A DNA stretch of 64,000 nt. Source: CAVQBP01 sp963710745 (GTDB lineage Bacteria; Bacteroidota; Ignavibacteria; Ignavibacteriales; Ignavibacteriaceae). The stretch covers positions 496,001 to 560,000 of the forward strand of contig CAVQBP010000019.1 in the NCBI GenBank assembly GCA_963710745.1. Direction: 5' to 3'. Positions 44,701-53,999 of the stretch are shown here, in pieces. Every line of letters starts with the position of its first letter. Position 1 is the stretch's first letter. The position numbers and the translations under genes were made by a program. Under the pieces are notes generated by a model. It worked only from the letters and a program-made list of their open reading frames with translations. It did not search any database and was not told the origin of the DNA.

Positions 44701-47151
44701 GTCTATATTACGGCCACATTATTCAGAAAACATACTATGGAGAGCAGCACTCCTTTTTTAGTCGGTCACGGTTTCGCATCAATTAAAGTTGAAAAGAAAG
44801 AAAACCATCTCCCGGTTAAAATAGAAGCACCGGCAAAAATAAAACCGCTCACTACACAGAAAATTGTTGTTAAAACTTTACCTGAAAAAGAGATTTATAT
44901 TACACTTGCGGCAGTTGATGAGGGAATTCTTCAGATAAAAAATTTCCAGACTCCTGATCCTTATAAATATATGTATGGCAAAAGACCTTTAAGCGTTTCC
45001 AGCTATGATTTGTATAAACTTTTACTCCCGGAAATTGCTTCGATTAGTTCATCACCTGGCGGGGATTATGTGGAGGAATCAAAACAGCTTCAGAAGAGAT
45101 CTAACCCGGTAAAATCGGAAAGGTTTCATCTCCTTTCCATCTGGAGCGGAATAAAGAAAACTAACAGCGACGGGGTTGTGAATGTAGATCTGAATATACC
45201 GCAGTTTAACGGTGATGTAAGATTAATGGCTTTGGCTTATTCCGGCTCAAGATTCGGCAGTGCAGAAGAACATATGAAAGTATCAGATGATATTATTATT
45301 GAACCTCAGGTGCCGAGGTTCCTGGCTGCTAATGACTCTCTTATAACTACTTTAACAGTTATTAATACAACTTCATCAAGAGGCAATGTAAATGTAAATT
45401 TAAAAACCGAAGGTCCGGTTCATATCAGTTCGGCTGTAAATAAATCTGTTACTGTTGATGCTAATTCAACAGGGCATGTTTCTTTCGCAATTACCACAGG
45501 ATACGAAATCGGAACAGGTAAAATAATATTTGAAACTTCGGGAATAGCTAAAGTTAAAGAGGAAATAGAAATTGGGGTGCGTCCCGTTTCGCCTCTGATT
45601 GTTGAAAGCGGGAGCGGAATAATTAAGCCGGACGAAAAATTAAAACTGGAAATTTCAAAGGATTATTTACCGTCAACTCAGAATACCACCTTAACAATCA
45701 GCAAATTCCCGGCGGTAAGGTTTGCAAAACAATTGAAATATCTGGTTGGATATCCTTACGGCTGCATCGAGCAGACTGTGTCAAAGCTGTTTCCTCAATT
45801 ATATTTTGAAGATCTCGCAAAGCTTGTCGCGCCTGCTCTATACAGAACAAATAACCCGGCTTACTTTGTAAAAGAAGGAATTAGAAAAATAGAATCAATG
45901 CAGATGTATGACGGTTCGATTTCTTATTGGCAGGGAGGAGATTATACAAACTGGTGGGGAAGTGTCTATGCCGCTCATTTTCTAATTGAAGCTAAAAAAG
46001 CGGGCTACAATCCATCGGAAAGTGTAATCAATAAACTTTTAAATTATTTAGCGAAAAGAGCAAAAGAAAACAGCACTTATGATTATGTAACTTATTCTCA
46101 AAATAAAAGAACCGTCCGTATAATTGCCAGGAAAGAAATTTTATATTCTCTTTATGTTCTTGCGCTTGCCGATAAGGGAGATATATCAACAATGAATTTT
46201 TATAAAGCACGTCCCGAGCTTCTTTCAAATGATACAAAATATTTGCTGGCCGGTGCTTATGCCCTTACAAACAATTGGAATACTTATTATGAAATTATTC
46301 CGTCATCTTTTACTCCCGAAATAACAGATAGAATGAGCGGGGGAAATTTTGATTCCGAAATAAGAGCAAATGCTATAATGCTGAATGTTCTTCTCGAAGT
46401 TCAGCCGAACAGCAGCCAGATACCATATATGATAAAACATTTAACCCAGGAGGCGGATCAAATGTATTCGACGCAGGAAAGATCTTTTGCATTTCTGGCT
46501 CTTGGGAAAGCAGCTGCAAGAACTGCGAACACGAATATGAAAATTGATATATTGGCTGAAGGGGAAAAGATAGGTACATATAATGATAACGATCTAACTT
46601 TAACATCGGATAAACTTAATAGTGATAATGTTATATTATCGTCATCCGGTAAAGGTGCTGTCTATTATTTCTGGAGCACCGAAGGGATAAAAAAATCATC
46701 TAAGATTAAGGAAGAAGATTCTTTCATGCGGGTAAGAAGAAGCTATTATGATTACAGGAGCGGATACCCGGTCCAAAATAATAAATTTGAGCAGGGAGAA
46801 TTAATTGTATGTAAAATTTCTCTGGAAGGTTCTGATAAATCAGCCGAAAATATTGTAATAACTGATTTACTGCCTGCTGGTTTTGAAATAGAAAACCCGA
46901 GGCTGGCTGCTTCAACTGAGTTAAGATGGAAAACAAAGAATCCAATTAATGTGCAATATATGGATATACGGGATGATCGTTTGTTATTATTTACAAACCT
47001 GGACAGATTTGTAAAAAGAGAATTTTATTATATGCTGAGGGTTGTGAGTAAAGGAAAATTCCAGCTTCCTGTAATTGGTGCGGAGGCAATGTACGATCCG
47101 GAATTTCATTCTTATAACGGTGCCGGAGTTATAGAGGTAAAAGGAGAATAG
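41749..47151 (+). CDS. Alpha-2-macroglobulin family lipoprotein with complete thioester motif
   Basis: An 1800-residue periplasmic or surface protease trap. The GTG at 41749 follows GGGAG by six bases; the N-terminus is a lipoprotein signal with lipobox LIGC (Cys19). Beta-sandwich MG domains fill residues 30-1150, with NLYRTGDRVNLSAIIRND, PGYAQTGEYVAEVYSG and GYYFATNENQTFQLAAVDEND as examples. The bait region lies near 1080-1140. YPYGCIEQTVSKLFPQ holds the thioester Cys1339 and its Gln, followed by an alpha-helical thioester domain and a receptor-binding-like end. Such proteins trap attacking proteases covalently. The usual partner, penicillin-binding protein 1C, is not adjacent. Confidence 0.93.
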   Translation: MNQIKFMPVILILSYLIGCGPSNTVEITNFTPQGNVERLTTFTIEFSKDVAPADIQNKWVTGEYVTFKPKIEGKFKWINSKTLIFSPDYPLEPIQSYTAEVTDKVLFNTKYSSNFGTYKFQTPDFDVTKADFFWTQIPNQSYKISVQSNLYFNYAVEPGEIRDYLEVYKDNESVVDFKIVSDAPSDVIAINFGEINQAEKKQSLKVVIKKGLQSVLGKKPLQVERTFTQVLPPITKLAITSVSSGFDGTTGWINVSTTQTVDDKKLADFVSLTPKKELKFFSNENQFRIETDLSGLNTAELLIKKGLPGLYGGELEFDYSQTVSFVDINPSINFADKSGMYLMMTGNKNLEVNAVNLQSVEVEVSQIFKNNLLHFLNRTGYRNYDYNYYYWGNNYYAGADGKSIYTEKIDLKDKKNWLQKFTVNLDKALKQKYKGIYLLSVRSDDDRWITDSKFFAISDLGIICKKSGDEIIVFVNSLSKTEPVENVEISVISTNNQTLLTGKTNNEGIVKFTAIKKNTEGFFPRLITAEKDDDFNFIDLNRMGVETSRYDVGSEYSYTPDYNTFIYSDRNLYRTGDRVNLSAIIRNDKIKVVKELPIIVKIIAPTGKIFEEFKMKLNPEGSFELTFDLPGYAQTGEYVAEVYSGPKQLLGSYRFSVEDFVPDKIRVNLSSDRKRAYPGETVKINVESEYLFGAKAAGLKYESEVQLNHISYRSKKYPKFDFTNSSIRNSQVQSFFIDSVLDQNGKSAFQYKIPNDLKSGGIIKGTAYVSVFDVTGRTVNRNVSFNIYPKKYFIGIKAPGYYFATNENQTFQLAAVDENDNPISNFNAAAKLIRYEWYTVLKKGSSNQYYYTSEKKEIQEWERDITFSGNPFNFQFTLQRSGDYELRIYKKGSNDYQKKSFYAYGWGRTTASSFEVDKEGRVEMVFDKESYEPGEKAKVLFTTPFAGKMLVTVERNGVYFYKFLNVENRSTEMEFNLTDDYMPNVYITATLFRKHTMESSTPFLVGHGFASIKVEKKENHLPVKIEAPAKIKPLTTQKIVVKTLPEKEIYITLAAVDEGILQIKNFQTPDPYKYMYGKRPLSVSSYDLYKLLLPEIASISSSPGGDYVEESKQLQKRSNPVKSERFHLLSIWSGIKKTNSDGVVNVDLNIPQFNGDVRLMALAYSGSRFGSAEEHMKVSDDIIIEPQVPRFLAANDSLITTLTVINTTSSRGNVNVNLKTEGPVHISSAVNKSVTVDANSTGHVSFAITTGYEIGTGKIIFETSGIAKVKEEIEIGVRPVSPLIVESGSGIIKPDEKLKLEISKDYLPSTQNTTLTISKFPAVRFAKQLKYLVGYPYGCIEQTVSKLFPQLYFEDLAKLVAPALYRTNNPAYFVKEGIRKIESMQMYDGSISYWQGGDYTNWWGSVYAAHFLIEAKKAGYNPSESVINKLLNYLAKRAKENSTYDYVTYSQNKRTVRIIARKEILYSLYVLALADKGDISTMNFYKARPELLSNDTKYLLAGAYALTNNWNTYYEIIPSSFTPEITDRMSGGNFDSEIRANAIMLNVLLEVQPNSSQIPYMIKHLTQEADQMYSTQERSFAFLALGKAAARTANTNMKIDILAEGEKIGTYNDNDLTLTSDKLNSDNVILSSSGKGAVYYFWSTEGIKKSSKIKEEDSFMRVRRSYYDYRSGYPVQNNKFEQGELIVCKISLEGSDKSAENIVITDLLPAGFEIENPRLAASTELRWKTKNPINVQYMDIRDDRLLLFTNLDRFVKREFYYMLRVVSKGKFQLPVIGAEAMYDPEFHSYNGAGVIEVKGE

Positions 47152-47190
47152 CATTAAAGGTTAAACAATTTCCAGATACTGGATACACGG

Positions 47191-47227
47191 TGCCGGATTG
47201 AAGAGAGTGATCATCAAGAATCCGGTA
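47191..47227. terminator. Probable bidirectional terminator hairpin
   Basis: TGCCGGATT (47191-47199) pairs with AATCCGGTA (47219-47227) with one G-T wobble and a 19-base loop. It lies between the convergent macroglobulin and GH47 genes. No T-run follows on the plus side. Confidence 0.4.
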
Positions 47228-47309
47228 TCGAGTATTGTTGATAAAAAGCAGCCGAAATTTTGAAGAATCGCATTTTGAAGAACAGCTTCTATATGGTACT
47301 ATTCCCGGA

Positions 47310-48704
47310 TTACTTCCATGACCTTTGAACCGGATGTGCCTCTGTATTAAAAATGATCTTATCGAATTCCAGCGTGTTTGGCGGAGCAAACAAAAGGTAT
47401 AAATATTTTAAAGTTTCAGCAAAAAAGAAGCTTTCCATATCATCTTCTTTTTCTTTAGTTATAACACTTTTTAAAGAGGCAAAACCAACCGGTGTTCTGC
47501 AGTATTTAACAATATTATTCAAAAAAGTTATTCCCATCTCCAGGTATTTTTCATCATGTGTATAGTGATATAAGTAGTATGCAGATTCAATAATTTCCGG
47601 TCTTAAAACATATTGGGGATAAGTTATTTCCATCTTTTTATAATTAATTAGTTCAGGCTCGATACCCTCAAGATTCCACATTTTGTAACAGGAAGCCTCT
47701 AGTTTTTTTGCCCTGTTTATATCACCTGATAATGCAAGACATGCAGGAAAAAAAGCATCAAGAGCACCGAACATAGTTGATGTTCTTTTACCGGTATTCA
47801 TATCCGAATGTCCATACCAGAAACCTGAGCTGACAGAATCCGCAAGATATTTGTTTACTGATTTTATACTTGCTTCCCACATATTTCTGCAATCTTTATC
47901 ACCGAAAAGCTTCCAGCTTTTTAATAAATATTCGTAGTATGAATCTATACCGCCGCTAATGTGACTGTCGGAATTTACCCATTTACCAGTCTCTATATTG
48001 ATTGCAGAACCGACTAACCCGATATTTGATCTTCTGTTAAAAAGTTCAACTAAAGCTTTCTTTGCTTTATTATAGTATAATTGATTCCCTGTCAATTTAC
48101 TTAAAGTGCCGAATTCAATTAATAAAGTTCCAATCTCAGCGGGATTAGTTACTTCTCCTGATGTTTCGCCTGATTTTAAATTGATGTACCCGTACGGCAT
48201 CCCTGTTTTTGAATTGAATGCCGGGATCAGACGTTTTCCCAAATCTTCAGCCAATGATAAAAATCTTTTATCTCCATCCAGCTGGTAAGATGAAAGCAAT
48301 CCTCCAAGCATCCTGATTGTAATTTCAAATGTCTTTACTGAAATATCCTGATCAAATGATAAATGATTTAAGATTAATTCTTTTGCTTCATCTGCCTGTT
48401 TTTTTAATCCCATTAATACCATTGTATCAAAAGCATCGACCGGCGTCATGTAGAGGGAAACTTTGTACCAATCGCGGTATGATTTCGATAGCGGTTTCAG
48501 TTCATCGTGTCCCCAGGCATATTCTTTATAACCATTCCATGCGTGAAGAAACTCTTTCCTGACTTCTTCTGCAAGTTTGTTTTTATCAATATCAGTAATT
48601 CGATTTTTGTCTTTGGCAACGGTGAGATCTTGTCCGTATGCAGATATAGAAAAGAATATGGACAAAATTGATGCAGTTAAAACAGAATAAACAAATGATT
48701 TCAT
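47310..48704 (-). CDS. Glycoside hydrolase family 47 (alpha-1,2-mannosidase-like), secreted
   Basis: The 464-residue exported protein (signal peptide ending near AYGQ, residue 25) carries most GH47 signatures: FLHAWNGYKEYAWGHDELKPL near residues 52-72, TPVDAFDTMVLMGL, the GGIDSYYEYLLKSW motif, YVLRPEIIESAYYLY, DDMESFFFAETLKYLYLLF and the final FNTEAHP whose Thr binds calcium. GH47 enzymes trim alpha-1,2-linked mannose and are best known from eukaryotic N-glycan processing; bacterial members are few. The gene is convergent with the macroglobulin gene. A role in feeding on mannans or host/fungal glycoproteins is inference. Confidence 0.9.
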   Translation of the reverse strand: MKSFVYSVLTASILSIFFSISAYGQDLTVAKDKNRITDIDKNKLAEEVRKEFLHAWNGYKEYAWGHDELKPLSKSYRDWYKVSLYMTPVDAFDTMVLMGLKKQADEAKELILNHLSFDQDISVKTFEITIRMLGGLLSSYQLDGDKRFLSLAEDLGKRLIPAFNSKTGMPYGYINLKSGETSGEVTNPAEIGTLLIEFGTLSKLTGNQLYYNKAKKALVELFNRRSNIGLVGSAINIETGKWVNSDSHISGGIDSYYEYLLKSWKLFGDKDCRNMWEASIKSVNKYLADSVSSGFWYGHSDMNTGKRTSTMFGALDAFFPACLALSGDINRAKKLEASCYKMWNLEGIEPELINYKKMEITYPQYVLRPEIIESAYYLYHYTHDEKYLEMGITFLNNIVKYCRTPVGFASLKSVITKEKEDDMESFFFAETLKYLYLLFAPPNTLEFDKIIFNTEAHPVQRSWK

Positions 48705-48962
48705 AATTTTACAAAAATTTAAATGTGTAAGAATTTACAATTATATCTTAAATAATATTTATTTCAAACCGTTAATGAAAAAATTTCAGATAAACAGCAC
48801 TTGAGCTGATTGATAAAAAAAACTATAGGAAGAGTTAAATTTTTAGAAATTGGTCCGGTTGTTAATTCTGCGGAACAAATTCCTGTACATTTGTAGATAT
48901 TAAACTAATATTATATTAGTTTATAATACGATTTTGTTCATAAGTCTGAGGAAAACAACTTA

Positions 48963-49265
48963 ATGGATGAAATGATTGCATATTGCGGTTTATCCTGCGG
49001 GACCTGTCCAATCCATTTAGCTTCAGGAGAAATGGATGAAATAAAGAAAAATAATATGATTTGGAGCATAATCCGTGAATGCAAAGAGCATTATGGAATT
49101 GAATATGATCCGGAAGATATAAATGATTGCGACGGTTGCAAATCTTCAAACGGCAGAATATTCTCGGGTTGTAAAAACTGTAATGTTAGAAATTGTGCAA
49201 TTCAGAAACAGGTAGAGAATTGTGCTTATTGTGATGAATATGCCTGCGAAAAATTAAATGTATGA
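48963..49265 (+). CDS. DUF3795 domain protein (cysteine-rich)
   Basis: The 100-residue protein starts AYCGLSCGTCPIHLAS and continues with NDCDGCKSSNGRIFSGCKNCNVRNCA and CAYCDEYACEKL, in all about a dozen cysteines in CxxC-like groups. This is the DUF3795 pattern, a presumed zinc- or iron-sulfur-binding family of unknown function. It stops soon after the last conserved motif, a bit shorter than some members. It stands alone, divergent from the GH47 gene. Confidence 0.85.
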   Translation: MDEMIAYCGLSCGTCPIHLASGEMDEIKKNNMIWSIIRECKEHYGIEYDPEDINDCDGCKSSNGRIFSGCKNCNVRNCAIQKQVENCAYCDEYACEKLNV

Positions 49266-49331
49266 TTTAAAGCTGCTCCCGAAGCTAAAATTATGCTCTT
49301 AGTTTTGACTAGTTAATCCAATATAACAATA

Positions 49332-49856
49332 TCATTCATAAGATACTTTTATCTGAAAGATCCCGGAGTAATTTCCGGGAGGCTGTTTACCGGCAATTTG
49401 TATTTTACCACCTATCCATAAACATAATAAACCGTCTCTACCATCATCCGGGAAGATAAATGAACTGCCGCTTTTCAATATAACAGGTTTAGAATAGTGT
49501 GAGTTTGTATAGGTACATTCAATTTCCGGTGTAAAGGAGATAGTCCCTTTAGCCCTATCGTTTTCGGATGCCCATTGAAAATTATTTATTTTAATTGGTG
49601 AATAAGTTAAAACAATACTCTTGTCGGGACGCCCTTCAATCTTTACTTTTATTCCTTTATCCGGATCTCTGCTGATTATCCCGGAGCTATGAGTAGAATT
49701 TATCTTGTCAAAATTTAAATTGCCGGGTAATTGTATATATTGTTCTTTAGTTAAGTTTGCCGAAATAAGAACAGAAATATCGCTGGTCTTTTGTGAAAAA
49801 TTTACGGTAATGGGTAATAATACGATTAAAGCTGCTTTTATACAGAATCTGGACAT
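49332..49856 (-). CDS. Secreted DUF4402-like protein
   Basis: A 174-residue exported protein with a signal peptide (AALIVLLPITVNFSQ, cleavage near residue 22). The end of the sequence, LCLWIGGKIQIAGKQPPGNYSGIFQIKVSYE in pieces, has the layout of DUF4402 beta-sandwich proteins (GG-x-tract then GxYSG-hydrophobic-xVxY). These are thought to be pilin- or adhesin-like surface proteins; function is not proven. It is a solitary gene. Confidence 0.65.
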   Translation of the reverse strand: MSRFCIKAALIVLLPITVNFSQKTSDISVLISANLTKEQYIQLPGNLNFDKINSTHSSGIISRDPDKGIKVKIEGRPDKSIVLTYSPIKINNFQWASENDRAKGTISFTPEIECTYTNSHYSKPVILKSGSSFIFPDDGRDGLLCLWIGGKIQIAGKQPPGNYSGIFQIKVSYE

Positions 49857-50257
49857 AAATATTTATCTCTTTCTAAAATGGTTTACAAAATTATCGTTTT
49901 AACAGAAGCTTTATATATAGTTATGCTGCAAACGGTAATATTTAAAAACAAACGGCAGAATAAAAAAAAGAAGAACATCTAAATATTTTTTATTAAAATA
50001 AATACTTTCATTTCTTCCTGCTGCCATTCACTTCCCATATTTACCGTTTGCTTCTAAATTCAAAAAGAAATAACAAACATTACGATTATATTTTTAGAAC
50101 ATTTAAGAATTTTAATATGTTAATTGAAAACCTGAAAAAATTAATTTTAAAATTGAATAAGATGGGGGAAAATTAAAGTATCTAAAATACAGAATAATAA
50201 ATTTATTAGATCAAAATTACTTTTGCTAAGTGCTCACACCTCGACGATAAGAAAGAG

Positions 50258-50283
50258 AGAGGCTGTCTTAACAGGCAGCCTCT
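50258..50283 (+). terminator. Intrinsic terminator-like hairpin
   Basis: AGAGGCTGTCT (50258-50268) pairs with AGGCAGCCTCT (50273-50283) with one G-T pair and loop TAAC, followed by TTTATTG on the plus strand. It is the most classical intrinsic terminator in the window, yet no recognised plus-strand gene lies upstream within 900 bases. On the minus strand it lies about 210 bases after the MFS gene. Confidence 0.55.
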
Positions 50284-50309
50284 TTTATTGTATCACTGCC
50301 GGGAGTTAA

Positions 50310-50432
50310 AATAGTAATGATATTGTAAAAGAAATATGGGGAAACGCTGAGCTGAAAAACATAGGGGATACTGCTGCATTTCAAAAGAGGATAAAACTGA
50401 TACCTGTACAAATAACTATAAAAATGGATTGA
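50310..50432 (+). pseudogene. Start-less open fragment, possible gene remnant
   Basis: From just after a TAA at 50307-50309 to the TGA at 50430-50432, the frame reads about 40 residues with protein-like composition, including IVKEIWGNAELKNIG and FQKRIKLIPVQITIKMD. There is no ATG, GTG or TTG at its start and no ribosome-binding site. I do not recognise the family. Chance is possible for 40 codons, but the composition is unlike the surrounding AT-rich non-coding DNA. Confidence 0.3.
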
Positions 50433-50493
50433 AAAAGAATCAGGTTTAATCGATTCTTAAGTGGTTTCTTATTTTTAGAAAATAATCACTTAT

Positions 50494-51783
50494 TTATGCA
50501 CCCTTATTATCTTCTACGGGGATAGGTTCCAGAAACTCTGTCTGAGTACTTTTTAATTTTATATCCTTAATTTTAACAAATCCGTAAGCACCGGCTATAA
50601 TAGCAGCAAACCCGCTGACAGTCAACCCCCATCTGGGAGAAGCATATTCTCCAATCCAGCCTATAATAAGTCCTCCGATCGGAGTTGAACCTAAAAATGC
50701 AATGGACCATAGCGACATAACTCTGCTTCTCATATTAGGTGAGCTTTCGAGCTGAAGCATAGATTCACCATAGGATGTGAATTGTATTAAAAAAATCCCA
50801 ACTATTATCATCATTAAAATTGCAATATGAATAGTGGGAGATATGGCAGTTAATATAATACAAGTACCAAAAATGAATGAAGTATAAATTAAGTTTTTTG
50901 TCGTTATTATCTTTCTGCCTGCTATCAGAATTCCCCCGGTAACAGCACCAATTCCCATTGCTGTATTTAAAAGGGCATAACCGTCAGCGCCTGTTTTGAA
51001 TGTGTACTTTGCGAAAATCGGAAGATTAACCTGGAACTCAAAAGTCAGTGTTCCTACAATGGTAACCATTATCAGCAGGTTTCTTAAAAGGGGCATATCT
51101 TTTACATATTTTAATCCTTCTCTCAATTGTCCTTTCGCTCTTTTAACCGGGTCAACCGGATGAAGTTCTTCATTACGCATCTTAAAAAGAGATAAAATGA
51201 CGGCCAGATATGAAAAAGCATTTATAAAGAAGCAGGGAGCAAGTCCAAATGCTGCAATAATTGCACCTGCTATCGCCGGTCCTATTATCCTGCTCAGGTT
51301 AAATGCAGTTGAAAAAAGCGTTACTGCATTGCTCAATTGTTTTGGCCCCACCATCTCCATAACAAATGTACGGCGGGCCGGGCTGTCAACTGAATTGATT
51401 ACCCCCAGCATCCAGGCCAGGATGTACAACATCCAAAGTTTTATCATGCCGGCGGTAACAAGAAAACCAAGGATTAAAGCCAGCAAAGCTGATCCTATCT
51501 GGGTAAAGTATAATATTTTTCGCTTTGAAAGCCTGTCGGCAATTACTCCTCCCATTGCTCCAAAAAGTAATACAGGCAAAAATTGAAGTGCAGTTACTAA
51601 GCCAAGTGCGGTGCCCGAATTTGTAAGTTTTAATACAAGCCAGGCTTGTCCTATTGTCTGCATCCATGTACCGGAAAGAGATATACTCTGCCCGAGAAAA
51701 TATAACCTGTAATTACGTATCTTTAAAGATGAGAAAGTATTCTGATTGAATTTCTTAAGAGAAGAAGATATCTGTTTTTTCAT
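50494..51783 (-). CDS. MFS transporter, EntS-like exporter family
   Basis: A 429-residue protein with 12 predicted membrane helices. It opens with IRNYRLYFLGQSISLSGTWMQ, the pattern of the MFS_3/EntS group, and contains GGVIADRLSKRKIL, the MFS loop 2-3 motif. Members export siderophores, drugs or macrolides. The ATG at 51783 is preferred: a longer TTG start at 51822 would add 13 residues, but a TATGTTTG promoter -7 element (51799-51806, complement) lies within that extension. Substrate unknown. Two TonB-dependent receptors lie in the window, but not next to it. Confidence 0.85.
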   Translation of the reverse strand: MKKQISSSLKKFNQNTFSSLKIRNYRLYFLGQSISLSGTWMQTIGQAWLVLKLTNSGTALGLVTALQFLPVLLFGAMGGVIADRLSKRKILYFTQIGSALLALILGFLVTAGMIKLWMLYILAWMLGVINSVDSPARRTFVMEMVGPKQLSNAVTLFSTAFNLSRIIGPAIAGAIIAAFGLAPCFFINAFSYLAVILSLFKMRNEELHPVDPVKRAKGQLREGLKYVKDMPLLRNLLIMVTIVGTLTFEFQVNLPIFAKYTFKTGADGYALLNTAMGIGAVTGGILIAGRKIITTKNLIYTSFIFGTCIILTAISPTIHIAILMMIIVGIFLIQFTSYGESMLQLESSPNMRSRVMSLWSIAFLGSTPIGGLIIGWIGEYASPRWGLTVSGFAAIIAGAYGFVKIKDIKLKSTQTEFLEPIPVEDNKGA

Positions 51784-52014
51784 TAAAAATAATAAAAACA
51801 AACATACGTTGTTAGAAAGCAATAAACATACTAAAAGAAAATTATATAATCTGTAACAATATTAAGGAACTACCTGAAGAGATCTACATATATTAAATAA
51901 TCTAAAACTTAAAATATTAATTTTATATGGAACGTTTTTTGTTTCAATAATTTATGCTACATTTACAATAAACGGCCATTTTTAATTGATTCACTCTCAT
52001 ACTTAAAGGGGATA

Positions 52015-53757
52015 ATGCAAATAAAAAGATACAGCCTTATTAAAATTCTGATATTATATTTTATATTCGCTTTCCTCACGGCAGAAGCAGGATTATGCCA
52101 GGACAATATACTCAAGCGCGATTGGAAAACAATTATTGATACAACCTGGGGAACCGGTCCAACTACAGAAAGAAAATTGGAGATCTTTGATTCCGTATGG
52201 TCAGTTATAGACCACAATTATGCATGTTTTCAGAATTTAAATCTAAATTGGGATTCAGTTAAGAATAAATACAGGCCGGAAATCGAAAATGGGGTGAGCC
52301 TGGGAAGGTTCACTGCAATTTTGAATTATATGGGAATGGATTTAAGGGAAACTCATACATCATTTTTTAATTTTGATGTGAATTATAATACTGTGATTAA
52401 ACCTGGTGTTCCTATATTAATATCAGGTTGGGGAATCGATAACAATTTTGGAGCAGCTTTATGGCCTTTACCCGACAGTTCGCTTCTTGTTATTAAAGCC
52501 GTACCGGATCATCCACTTGGATTGGAGCCAGGAGATGTCGTTTTAGGCTATGACGGTGTTCGGTGGAAAATCTTATATAAGGAATTGCTTAAAGTTCAAC
52601 TTCCTTTTTATTATAACAATCTCTGGGGTTCCAATGATAAAGCATTTACTTATACCTGGCTGACCGGTGCGGGACATAACTGGCATCTGTTTGATACAAT
52701 AGATATTAAAAAATATTCGGGAGAAATCCTTCATTTGCCTACGAGTTTATTGGAAAATCGAAAAGTGTCGATAAATAACCTTCCTCAGCTGGATTTCCCG
52801 GGAATTCCGGTTAATGCAAATGAAAAAGATATAAGCTGGGGTATCGTCGATAGCACTAATATCGGTTATGTATATGTATGGAAATGGCTTGCCGATAATA
52901 TCTCCAGCCGTTTTTATAATGCGCTGGATTCTCTGATAAATATTTATCATGTTGAAGGTCTGATCCTGGATTTTAGAAAAAATACAGGCGGCTATGTTAA
53001 TAGAAGTGATGCCGGCCTGTCGTTATTATTTAATTCAGCCCCGCCTCTCTTAGGATTAGCAAGACGATCATCCCCATCCGATCATTATAATATGTCTAAA
53101 TCCCAATCCTTTTTCTTTTACCCGGATCCGGCTACTTATTTCGATAGACCCATAGCAGTATTAAGCAGTCCCTATTCAATAAGCGCGAGCGATTTTATAA
53201 TAGAAAGGTTAAGACATCACCCGCGTGTAAAATTATTCGGCAATACTTCATCATCAGCCTTTGCATCCCAGGAAAGAATCGGGATAGATGACTGGGTAAT
53301 AAACTTTGCGAATTCAAACGGATACAGTGAGGAAATTCCGGACGATTTCCTGACGCATAAAGAAATAAAAGTAGATTATGAGGTTTCGTTTAAGCCTGAT
53401 GATGTTCGTAAAGGGGAAGATACTATTGTGAAGACTGCAATTGAATGGATTAAAAATAATATAACCGGCATAAGTAATAATATAGTAAAAGTTCTTAATT
53501 ACAAACTATATCAAAATTATCCTAATCCTTTTAACCCAACAACCACAATAAGATTTTCAGTTCCCAAAACTTCTTTTGTAACAATTAAGGTTTATGATAT
53601 TTTAGGAAGAGAAGTAGAAACTTTGATAAATGGTGAAAAATTAGCCGGGGAATATAAAGTGCATTTTAATGCCGGAAATCTTCCGAGCGGAATTTACCTT
53701 TGCGAGCTTAGAACAAACAAATATTTTGAAGTTAAAAAAATGATGGTGCTAAGATAA
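52015..53757 (+). CDS. S41 (tail-specific) peptidase with T9SS C-terminal sorting domain
   Basis: The 580-residue exported protein has a signal peptide (LYFIFAFLTAEAGLCQ, ending near residue 28), an S41 N-terminal helical segment, a PDZ-like region (HPLGLEPGDVVLGYDGV near 165-181), and the S41 catalytic core: LILDFRKNTGGYVNRSD near 317-333 and SPYSISASDFIIERL, where Ser390 is the probable nucleophile. Residues 500-580 form a type A Por-secretion domain (YQNYPNPFNPTTTIRFSVP, then VYDILGREV and GIYLCEL). This sends it through the type IX system to the cell surface. It is the only sorting tail in the window. The gene appears monocistronic. Confidence 0.92.
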   Translation: MQIKRYSLIKILILYFIFAFLTAEAGLCQDNILKRDWKTIIDTTWGTGPTTERKLEIFDSVWSVIDHNYACFQNLNLNWDSVKNKYRPEIENGVSLGRFTAILNYMGMDLRETHTSFFNFDVNYNTVIKPGVPILISGWGIDNNFGAALWPLPDSSLLVIKAVPDHPLGLEPGDVVLGYDGVRWKILYKELLKVQLPFYYNNLWGSNDKAFTYTWLTGAGHNWHLFDTIDIKKYSGEILHLPTSLLENRKVSINNLPQLDFPGIPVNANEKDISWGIVDSTNIGYVYVWKWLADNISSRFYNALDSLINIYHVEGLILDFRKNTGGYVNRSDAGLSLLFNSAPPLLGLARRSSPSDHYNMSKSQSFFFYPDPATYFDRPIAVLSSPYSISASDFIIERLRHHPRVKLFGNTSSSAFASQERIGIDDWVINFANSNGYSEEIPDDFLTHKEIKVDYEVSFKPDDVRKGEDTIVKTAIEWIKNNITGISNNIVKVLNYKLYQNYPNPFNPTTTIRFSVPKTSFVTIKVYDILGREVETLINGEKLAGEYKVHFNAGNLPSGIYLCELRTNKYFEVKKMMVLR

Positions 53758-53951
53758 GGACGTTCAGAATATTTCTTAATTACCTGTTCTTTATAGAATT
53801 AAAGGGCAACTATACTGAACAATAGTCTGTCGATATCAGCAATATTTTTTTAGTAGTTTATATGTAAGGCACCGTCATAACCATCTTTATTATTTCGCTG
53901 ACATCTTCACATTTAATTTATTTTTAAACTTTTATATTCGGCAAAATATTT

Positions 53952-53987
53952 AAAGGTGATGCTCAGGTTTGATGAAGCATCACCTTT
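53952..53987. terminator. Perfect 12-bp bidirectional terminator hairpin
   Basis: AAAGGTGATGCT (53952-53963) and AGCATCACCTTT (53976-53987) enclose a 12-base loop. An A-run before and T-run after the stem make it functional on both strands. It lies between the convergent peptidase and TonB-receptor genes, 13 bases from the receptor stop. Confidence 0.8.
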
Positions 53988-53999
53988 TAATATCATAAA

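Larger units (their letters stand above)
49857..50493. other. 637-base intergenic region with a hairpin and a decayed reading frame
   Basis: Between the DUF4402-like gene and the MFS gene, both on the minus strand. It contains the strong hairpin at 50258-50283 and an open, start-less fragment at 50310-50432. I saw no tRNA or recognised RNA. The hairpin has no clear gene on either strand close by, so an unannotated short transcript is possible. Confidence 0.5.
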
